Source of the DNA: Streptomyces uncialis
Lineage (GTDB): Bacteria; Actinomycetota; Actinomycetes; Streptomycetales; Streptomycetaceae
Direction of reading: 5' to 3'
Assembly: GCF_001905345.1 (NCBI RefSeq)
Contig: NZ_LFBV01000001.1
Coordinates: forward strand, 1,437,321-1,501,320
DNA length: 64,000 nt
Under the pieces are notes generated by a model that was not told where the DNA came from, searched no databases, and worked only from the letters and a program-made list of their open reading frames with translations. Below are positions 58,166 to 64,000 of this stretch, one piece after another; position 1 is the first letter of the stretch, and each line of letters begins with the position of its first letter. The position numbers were made by a program, and so were the translations under genes.

Positions 58166-60655
58166 ATGACCCTCATCCCCGCGCGCCTGAGGCCAGCCGG
58201 ACGCGCCCGCTCCCCGAGACGGCGAAGAACCGCGCTCATCGGGGTGGCCGCCATGGTCGGCGGGCTGCTGCTCGCCGCGCCCCCGCCCGCGTCCGCCGCG
58301 AACCTCCTCACCAACCCCGGCTTCGAGACCGCGGGCGCGGCGGGTTCCGACATGCCGCACTGCTGGGCGAAGTCCGGCTGGGGCGACAACGACTTCACGT
58401 TCGAGACCGTCGCGGACGCGCACACCGGCACCAAGGCGATGAAGGTCGAACTGACCCGCCGCGCCGACGGCGACCGCAAGGCGATGATCACCGAGAACGC
58501 CGCCTGCGCCCCGAACGTCCAGCCGGGCAAGCAGTACGACCTGGGCTTCTGGTACAAGTCGACGACCCCGGACACCTCGGTGACGCTGTTCCGCCGGGAC
58601 GCCACCGCCGGCTGGCAGTACTGGACGGATCTGCGGACCCTGCCGGTGGCCGCCGGGTACGAGCACGCCGAGGTACGCACCCCGGAGATCCCGCCGGGCA
58701 CCGACCAGATCACCTGGGGCGTGTCCGTGTACGGCACGGGCTCCGTCACCACCGACGACTACACGATGCAGGATGTCACCGTCACCCCGCCGGACCCGGA
58801 GTGCACCGGGACCGCGCAGGAGTGCGCGGACGGCAAGTGGGAGGTGCTGCCGACGCAGAACCCGGTGCGCTCCATGCACTCCGTGGTCCTGCACAACGGC
58901 AAGGTGCTGCTGATCGCCGGTTCGGGCAACAGCGAGGAGATGTTCGAGGCGGGGACGTTCACCTCGGCGCTGTACGACCCGCAGGCGGGTACGTACACCA
59001 CGATCCCCACGCCCAAGGACATGTTCTGCGCGGGCCACGTCCAGCTCAGGGACGGCCGGGTCCTCATCATGAGCGGCAACATGGCCTATCCGGCGGCGGA
59101 CGGTTCCCACGGGTACAAGGGCTACAAGGACAGCTACGTCTTCGACCCGGCGACCGAGTCGTACGTGAAGACCAACGACATGAACGACGGCCACTGGTAC
59201 CCGTCCGCGACCGCCCTCGGCAACGGCGACGTGCTCTCCTTCGGCGGGCTCAAGGAGGACTCCACCGGCTCGGTGACCGCCGAGCGCTGGTCGGCCGCCC
59301 AGAACCGCTGGCTGCCCACCTGGCAGGTCAACCAGACCTGGTCGTACTGGGGCCTGTACCCGTCGATGATCCTGATGCAGGACGGGCGTCTCTTCTACTC
59401 CGGCAGCCATGTCTTCGGCAACGGCACCCCCGGCACCGGCGCGTCGGTCTACGACTACGACGCCAACACCATCACCGATGTGCCGGGTCTCCAGAACAAG
59501 GACCAGCGCGACCAGTCGGCGAGCGTGCTGCTGCCGCCCGCGCAGGACCAGAAGGTCCTCACCCTCGGCGGCGGCAACATCGACTCCAATCCGGACGCCA
59601 ACCGGCTCACCGACATCATCGACCTCAAGGACCCGAACCCCCGTTATGTCGCCGGGCCGCCGCTGCCGCAGGGCACCGTCGACCGGGGCGCCGGACAGGT
59701 CCCGCAGACCGGTGACCAGGGCAAGATGTATCTGTCGGCGGTCCTCCTCCCGGACGGCAAGGTCCTGGAGACCGGCGGCTCCCTGCACAACCGGGCGGAC
59801 CCCGTGTACTCGGCGTCGATCTTCGACCCGGCGACGGAGACCTTCGACAAGGTCGCGACCGACCCGCAGGCCCGGGGCTACCACTCGTCGTCGTTCCTGC
59901 TGCCCGACGGCCGCGTGATGTCGACCGGCGACAACCCCGGCAACAACAGCTACAACCACAACGTGTCGATCTACACCCCGCCGTACCTCCTGAAGGGCCC
60001 GCGCCCGCAGATCACGTCGGTCATCGACACCGAGTGGAACTACGGGGACACCCAGCGGATCACCGTGGACCGTCCGATCGTCAAGGCCGAGCTGATCCGC
60101 CCGGCGGCGGTCACCCACTCCTCCGACCCCAACCAGCGGTTCGTGGACCTGCCCCTGACCGTCGACGGCAACAACATCGACCTGAACGTCACGAGCAACC
60201 CGAACCTCGCGCCGCCCGGCTGGTACATGCTGTTCGGCGTCGACGCGAACGGCGTTCCGTCGGTCGCGAAGTGGGTCCGGCTGGACGGCCCGGCGGCGAT
60301 GAGCTCCACCGCGCGCCAGGGGGCGTCCGACAGCGGTCCGTCCGCGCACGTCCACGAGTTCGCGGACGAGCTCAAGGCGAAGCCGCGCGGCCCCGGCAAG
60401 AAGCGCTCCTCGCACGACGTGGGCCCCACGGTGTCCGGCTGCGACCGGCACTACGGCTCCGCCAATGTCTGTGTGCCGACCAACTTCCCGCCGGAGGTCA
60501 AGCGGACGACCGTGTCCCGCTGCGAGTGGCTCGCCCGCCACGACTACGGACGGCTGCGCGTCAACGGCAAGGACGACCCGCTGCGGCTCGACCCCAGCCG
60601 TGACGGCGTCGCCTGCGGAAAGGCGGACCTCCGCAGGCCCCGTGCGGGCCGCTGA
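58166..60655 (+). CDS. secreted radical copper oxidase, GlxA/galactose-oxidase-like
   Basis: An 829-aa exported enzyme. A signal peptide (LIGVAAMVGGLLLAAPPPASA) is followed by a carbohydrate-binding-like beta domain (about 45-205), a kelch propeller and the DUF1929 C-terminal domain (TPPYLLKGPRPQITSV). The copper-site residues can be aligned: crosslink Cys in MFCAGH (about 288), Tyr in HWYPSAT (about 345), Tyr-His in RGYHSSS (about 571) and His in VTHSSDPNQRF (about 650). Such enzymes oxidise a primary alcohol to an aldehyde with release of peroxide. GlxA acts with the CslA synthase at hyphal tips. The last 90 residues add an excalibur-like Cys domain (LDPSRDGVAC), an extension not in GlxA as I know it. 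Confidence 0.9.
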   Translation: MTLIPARLRPAGRARSPRRRRTALIGVAAMVGGLLLAAPPPASAANLLTNPGFETAGAAGSDMPHCWAKSGWGDNDFTFETVADAHTGTKAMKVELTRRADGDRKAMITENAACAPNVQPGKQYDLGFWYKSTTPDTSVTLFRRDATAGWQYWTDLRTLPVAAGYEHAEVRTPEIPPGTDQITWGVSVYGTGSVTTDDYTMQDVTVTPPDPECTGTAQECADGKWEVLPTQNPVRSMHSVVLHNGKVLLIAGSGNSEEMFEAGTFTSALYDPQAGTYTTIPTPKDMFCAGHVQLRDGRVLIMSGNMAYPAADGSHGYKGYKDSYVFDPATESYVKTNDMNDGHWYPSATALGNGDVLSFGGLKEDSTGSVTAERWSAAQNRWLPTWQVNQTWSYWGLYPSMILMQDGRLFYSGSHVFGNGTPGTGASVYDYDANTITDVPGLQNKDQRDQSASVLLPPAQDQKVLTLGGGNIDSNPDANRLTDIIDLKDPNPRYVAGPPLPQGTVDRGAGQVPQTGDQGKMYLSAVLLPDGKVLETGGSLHNRADPVYSASIFDPATETFDKVATDPQARGYHSSSFLLPDGRVMSTGDNPGNNSYNHNVSIYTPPYLLKGPRPQITSVIDTEWNYGDTQRITVDRPIVKAELIRPAAVTHSSDPNQRFVDLPLTVDGNNIDLNVTSNPNLAPPGWYMLFGVDANGVPSVAKWVRLDGPAAMSSTARQGASDSGPSAHVHEFADELKAKPRGPGKKRSSHDVGPTVSGCDRHYGSANVCVPTNFPPEVKRTTVSRCEWLARHDYGRLRVNGKDDPLRLDPSRDGVACGKADLRRPRAGR

Positions 60656-60678
60656 CCGGAACGTGTCGCGCTGAGGGT

Positions 60679-60711
60679 GAGGGGGGCCGTGTCGCGTACA
60701 CGGCCCCCCTC
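60679..60711. terminator. bidirectional terminator hairpin
   Basis: A perfect stem of 14 bp (60679-60692 and 60698-60711) with a 5-nt loop, between the convergent oxidase and lipoprotein genes. Confidence 0.85.
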
Positions 60712-60733
60712 GTCGCGCACACGACCCGGCGGC

Positions 60734-61339
60734 TCACCCCGACGGACGCACGGTCCGCTTCGCCAGCTCGTACGCGGTGCGCAGCCCCGCCTCGGCGTCG
60801 GCGCTCCCCCAGAGGTGGACGATGACGACACCCTTCCCCGTGCCCACGGCGAACGCCCGCGAACGGTTCGCCATGGCCTTCTCCGTCCCGCTCTTCTCGG
60901 CGTACACGACCTCCGCCCCCTTGAGCCCACCGGCCGCGAAGCCACTGTGGTCGGCCGTCACCGGCCGGAGGGTGAACCCGTCCACGAACTCCTTCAGCGC
61001 GCGTTCCGGGTCCTTCTCCGTCCCGCCCGCCCAGACGCGCAACAGCCCCGGGGTCCCGGCCGCGTTGCCGCTGATCTCGCAGACGAGGGATACGGTTCCC
61101 CGCGGGTTCGGAGCCGCCGAAGCGGCGTCGGTGGCGCCCGCCTCCCAGTCCTTCACCAGGTCGAACGAGACCGGCAGCGCGCAGGGGGAGCCCGCGCCCC
61201 CGACCGTGGCCTTCCCGCCGGTGGCCTCGTTCCCGGAGGACTTCTCCGCGTCCGACGCGCCGCCGCAGCCCGCGAGCAGCACGGTCAGCAGGGCGAGTGG
61301 AGCCGTGCCCCGGACGAAGCGTCTCGCTGCCTTGGCCAT
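60734..61339 (-). CDS. DUF3558-type lipoprotein
   Basis: A 201-aa lipoprotein: basic N-terminus, hydrophobic core and lipobox LLAGC (Cys at about 25), then a Ser/Gly-rich spacer and one compact domain of the mycobacterial/streptomycete DUF3558 kind (CALPVSFDLVKDW, LVCEISGN, VVYAEKSGTEKAMANRSRAF). It is anchored on the outer face of the membrane. The function is unknown. The ATG at 61339 has AAGGTC-like bases upstream (GGACCTTCC). Confidence 0.75.
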   Translation of the reverse strand: MAKAARRFVRGTAPLALLTVLLAGCGGASDAEKSSGNEATGGKATVGGAGSPCALPVSFDLVKDWEAGATDAASAAPNPRGTVSLVCEISGNAAGTPGLLRVWAGGTEKDPERALKEFVDGFTLRPVTADHSGFAAGGLKGAEVVYAEKSGTEKAMANRSRAFAVGTGKGVVIVHLWGSADAEAGLRTAYELAKRTVRPSG

Positions 61340-61401
61340 CGGAAGGTCCCCCTGGTACGCGTACGGATGAGGTGATCGTGGTCGATCGTGGACAAGGACG
61401 C

Positions 61402-62187
61402 TCAGTCGTGCGGGAGCGGTTCGGTTCCGGTCGTGGTCCGCGCGGCCCCGTCCGGCCCGAACTCGGCGAGCGCGTCGGCCACCATCCGCTCCAACTGGCT
61501 GTGATGGGCGCCCCGCCAGTAGACGTTGCCGCAGTCGGCGCACTGCGCGAACACGTCGTACGACCGCTGGGTGCCGTCTTCGAGCCGGTCCGCGACCTCG
61601 TCCCTGGTCGCCGCCCGGAGGGTTCCGTTGCACGCGGTGCACCGGGTCCACGGCCGCAGCCGGGGCGCGAACCGGTCCAGCACATCGCGCAGTTGCTCGT
61701 CCGGCCGGTCGCTGTACACATAGGCGCCCGCCCACGGTTCCCGGCGGCGCAGCAGTCCCCGGTCCCGGCTGAGCAGCACCCGCCGCTCGGCGGCCGACCG
61801 GGTGGCGAGCGCGGGGTCCCCGATGTCGACGGCCTCGTACGCGGTGTCGACCCCGAGTACGCGCATCCGCCGCGCCAGCGTCCCGAGGTGCACGTCCAGC
61901 AGGAACCGCAGCGGCGCCCCCGGTACGTCCTGCGGCCGGACGACGCCCCGCACCTCGACGGACTCCCCGCCCCGCGGCACGTACGACACGTCCACGTCCC
62001 GCCCCCCGACGACGAGCGAGCCCACCTCGGTCAGCGGCACCCCGAGCGACTCCACGACATGCCCGAGGCTGGACGTCCCGTCCACCTTGAGCCCGGTGGC
62101 CCCGCCCCGCCGCTTGTGCGGCACGAACAGGGCCAGCCCGGGGGCGACCTGGACGGTGATCTCGGCGGAGCCGGGGTGCGCGTTCAC
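61402..62187 (-). CDS. Mut7-C PIN-like RNase with a ubiquitin-like N-terminus
   Basis: A 261-aa protein. Residues about 8-85 form a MoaD/ThiS-like beta-grasp domain (VVESLGVPLTEVGSLVVGG). Residues about 90-235 are a Mut7-C domain (RFLLDVHLGTLARRMRVLGVDTAY, LLSRDRGLLRR), a PIN-like nuclease fold, with a CxxC pair (CTACNG and CADCGNVYW) that binds zinc. The family is widespread in actinobacteria and predicted to act on RNA; activity is not well defined. It is separated from the lipoprotein by 62 nt and may be co-transcribed with it. Confidence 0.87.
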   Translation of the reverse strand: MNAHPGSAEITVQVAPGLALFVPHKRRGGATGLKVDGTSSLGHVVESLGVPLTEVGSLVVGGRDVDVSYVPRGGESVEVRGVVRPQDVPGAPLRFLLDVHLGTLARRMRVLGVDTAYEAVDIGDPALATRSAAERRVLLSRDRGLLRRREPWAGAYVYSDRPDEQLRDVLDRFAPRLRPWTRCTACNGTLRAATRDEVADRLEDGTQRSYDVFAQCADCGNVYWRGAHHSQLERMVADALAEFGPDGAARTTTGTEPLPHD

Positions 62188-62215
62188 GGGGCCAGGATCT
62201 CACCGGCCCGACGAC

Positions 62216-62437
62216 TCACCCCTCGGGGGGCGCCTCGGTGAAGTGGTCGAACTCGCCCGCCTTGATCCCGAGCAGGAAGGCGCGGAGCTTCTCGGGGGTG
62301 GTGGTGACGACGGTGCCGGGGGTGTCGCTCTCACGGAGGAGGACGGTGTCGCCCTCGGTGGCTATCTCGATGCACTGGCCGCCGTCGCCCCCGCTGGAGT
62401 GCGAGGACTTCTGCCACTGGATCTCGTCGTGCTTCAT
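62216..62437 (-). CDS. DUF397 protein, set 1
   Basis: A 73-aa DUF397 protein (WQKSSHSSGGDGGQCIEIA, VLLRESDTPG, LRAFLLGIKAGEFDHF). These small partners of DUF5753 HTH regulators are encoded next to them in Streptomyces and modulate development (as in the BldB/WhiJ-type systems). It lies 7 nt after the remnant regulator at 62445. The ATG at 62437 is unambiguous. Its C-terminal half is almost the same as that of set 2 at 63090. Confidence 0.9.
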   Translation of the reverse strand: MKHDEIQWQKSSHSSGGDGGQCIEIATEGDTVLLRESDTPGTVVTTTPEKLRAFLLGIKAGEFDHFTEAPPEG

Positions 62438-62444
62438 GGTCGTC

Positions 62445-62870
62445 TCACATCTCCTTGGCGATCGCGTGGATCAATGACCGTGAATCGCTGCTGTCGAGCG
62501 CGACGTCTCGCATGGCCTTGACAAGTGCACGATACGTTTCGAGCTGGGCAATGGCATCCAGGAAGGCCACGTCGAAGGCGTTGTTGACCTGAACCGTGTC
62601 CAGTTGCGGCACGGGACCGCCCGCCAAGGTGAAGGGCTGGACGGATGAGGTGACCGTCGGCGCCGTGAAGGGGGTGACACGGATCGTCACGTTCTCCCGG
62701 TGGGACACCGCCGCGAGCGAGGCAAGCTGTTCGCGCATGACCTTTAGGCGCTTGTGTCGGCTACGCGACGCCAATTCAGCTCGGAAAACTTCGGGTTCGG
62801 GCGGTACAGGCCGATCAAGCACCACCAGGCTTCGTAGCTGGTGGTAAGAACGGCCGCTCGTTGATCGCTC
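62445..62870 (-). pseudogene. decapitated DUF5753 regulator
   Basis: The frame covers only the last 141 residues of a DUF5753 regulator (MREQLASLAAVSHRENVTIRV, QPFTLAGGPVPQLDTVQVNN, AMRDVALDSSDSR). Upstream it hits TAG at 62871-62873, and no HTH can be found within the next 200 nt in any frame, so the DNA-binding half is lost. The frame could be read from GTG 62825 as a 126-aa product, but the family would not function as such without its HTH. Confidence 0.75.
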
Positions 62871-63089
62871 CTAGGGAGAGGGCGGCGGCGTTTCCCTGCG
62901 TCGGTAGCAGCCCGGGGCGATCAGCAGTTCCATGGAGCACAGGGACATGGCGTCGTCGGTTGCCGACTTCACCGAGCCGATGACCATGCCGATGCGTCTC
63001 TCGGCGGCACCCTGCCCCTCGTCCTGCATCCTGCGTGGTCGCGGTCCGGGTTCTGGCTCTACTGAGTCGCTTCTGAGGAAGGAGCCGGA

Positions 63090-63302
63090 CTACGCTTCTG
63101 TAGGCGCCTCGGCGAAGTGGTCGAACTCGCCCGCCTTGATCCCGAGCAGGAAGGCGCGGAGCTTCTCGGGGGTGGTGGTGACGACGGTCCCGGGGGTGCC
63201 GCTCTCGCGGAGGAGGATTCCGTCAGGGGTGACAGCGATCTCCAGGCACTGGGTGTCCCCATTGCACAGCGATGACTTGGTCCACCGGATCTCTGGTTCC
63301 AT
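63090..63302 (-). CDS. DUF397 protein, set 2
   Basis: A 70-aa DUF397 protein (IRWTKSSLCNGDTQCLEIAV, LLRESGTPG, LRAFLLGIKAGEFDHF). It begins 5 nt after the stop of the DUF5753 regulator and would be its partner. Twenty-odd C-terminal residues are shared with set 1, which suggests a tandem duplication of the regulator pair. Confidence 0.9.
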   Translation of the reverse strand: MEPEIRWTKSSLCNGDTQCLEIAVTPDGILLRESGTPGTVVTTTPEKLRAFLLGIKAGEFDHFAEAPTEA

Positions 63303-63307
63303 CGCGC

Positions 63308-64000
63308 TCACAACTCCTGAATGACTTTGTGGATGAAATCGTTTGACTGGACAGGCGTTAGCGCGACGGCCGAGGCGCGCTCGATCAGCGCGCGGCACTG
63401 GACGAGCTGTGAATCTGCCGAAAGGAATTCGAGGCTGTACGCGTTGTCGACCTGGATGGTGTCAAGCCGAGGCACCGGTCCCCCTGCGTGCAGCAACGAC
63501 TGGGCATAGCCGTGAAACGCGTCGATGTCGAAAGGGACAACTCGAATGGTGACCGAGGGGTTCTCCTGAACTTCCAAAAGATGCCGTAGCTGGGACCGGA
63601 CGATATCCCGACTTCCGTAGCGCATCCGAAGGCCCGCTTCATGAACGACCGCGGTGAACGGGGTGGGATTCGTCCCGGAGAGGACTCGGCGTCGGGCCAT
63701 CCGGTGCTCGATGTGCTGCTCGATCACATTCGGGGAGAGTTGGCAACTGCCGTTGACGAAGATGGAACGAGCGTAATCAGGTGTCTGGAGGAGTCCGGGC
63801 ACCGCGAGCATCTGCATGCTCTGCAAGTACACGGCGTGATGTTCCATCTCTGAGATGTCCAGCATCGTCGGCGGCAATACGTCCTTGTACGCGGTCCACC
63901 AGCCCTTGGTGTGGTCGTCGGCCATCTTCGCGAGGGCGTCGACGTACGCCGTGTCCCGGGCCGAGTAGTGGGCCGCCAGGTGCCGTACCCGTTCGCCGCT
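63308..64000 (-). CDS. DUF5753 HTH regulator, set 2 (5' end beyond the window)
   Basis: The frame is open to the window edge; 230 C-terminal residues are visible. They are the DUF5753 ligand-binding region (AVYLQSMQMLAVPGLLQTPD, IEHRMARRRVLSG, MRYGSRDIVRSQLRHLLEVQ, VTIRVVPFDIDAFHGY). The N-terminal XRE-type HTH should lie beyond 64000. It is followed by its DUF397 partner. Together they form a WhiJ-like regulatory pair; what they control is unknown. Confidence 0.88.
   Translation of the reverse strand, partial: SGERVRHLAAHYSARDTAYVDALAKMADDHTKGWWTAYKDVLPPTMLDISEMEHHAVYLQSMQMLAVPGLLQTPDYARSIFVNGSCQLSPNVIEQHIEHRMARRRVLSGTNPTPFTAVVHEAGLRMRYGSRDIVRSQLRHLLEVQENPSVTIRVVPFDIDAFHGYAQSLLHAGGPVPRLDTIQVDNAYSLEFLSADSQLVQCRALIERASAVALTPVQSNDFIHKVIQEL

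Noticed and set aside
56585..60541. 1318-aa minus-strand frame under the glycan operon
   Set aside because: Entirely antisense to genes with clear domains; repetitive Val/Arg/Gly composition.

Overview
The window is very GC-rich, with GTG/TTG starts, rare TTA codons, DUF397/DUF5753 regulators and a GlxA-type copper oxidase. All of this points to a Streptomyces chromosome. No tRNA, rRNA, CRISPR array or phage integrase was recognised.

(1) 1-14.7 kb is one edge of a biosynthetic gene cluster. Five co-directional genes (three FAD monooxygenases, a two-domain aromatase/cyclase and a two-domain ABM oxygenase) match the tailoring set of atypical angucyclines such as kinamycin, lomaiviticin and fluostatin. 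The ketosynthase genes would lie left of the window. After a long bidirectional hairpin, a divergent cassette follows: amidase, glutamine synthetase-like ligase, DUF3050 protein, ferredoxin and an unrecognised 665-aa protein on minus, with an adenylosuccinate-lyase-like enzyme and a GNAT acetyltransferase on plus. This is the hydrazine/diazo toolkit shared by fosfazinomycin and kinamycin, so the product is probably a diazo- or N-N-bearing aromatic polyketide.

(2) 14.7-21.2 kb is regulatory: a frameshifted histidine-kinase-like ATPase gene, a TTA-containing HTH/TPR regulator, a TrmO-like protein, three paralogous small antitoxin-like proteins (one with a toxin, one with a toxin stub), and a divergent TetR/RidA pair with a palindrome between them.

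(3) 21.2-53.6 kb is accessory DNA. It holds broken IS5-type transposases, a secreted NucA/NucB-type nuclease facing a possible immunity gene, H-type-lectin-like genes, an acyl-CoA-dehydrogenase-like enzyme, a ParB-like protein, and a type I-E cas operon with cas3 but no cas1/cas2/array. Two related secreted YVTN propellers lie in inverted orientation around a PAS/GAF/PP2C phosphatase. Three truncated 5' ends of a DUF255 thioredoxin-domain gene (30.8, 32.7 and 41.8 kb) precede the intact gene at 51.3 kb. Two of them break within a few bases of the same codons (Ser-Ala-Cys-His-Trp-Cys). They bracket the cas island and suggest repeated insertion at one site.

(4) 53.6-64 kb looks like stable chromosome. 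It carries a translationally coupled glycan operon (processive GT2, GT39-like transferase, GT2-GtrA, radical copper oxidase), a DUF3558-type lipoprotein, a Mut7-C RNase-like protein, and two DUF397/DUF5753 regulator sets, one of them decapitated.
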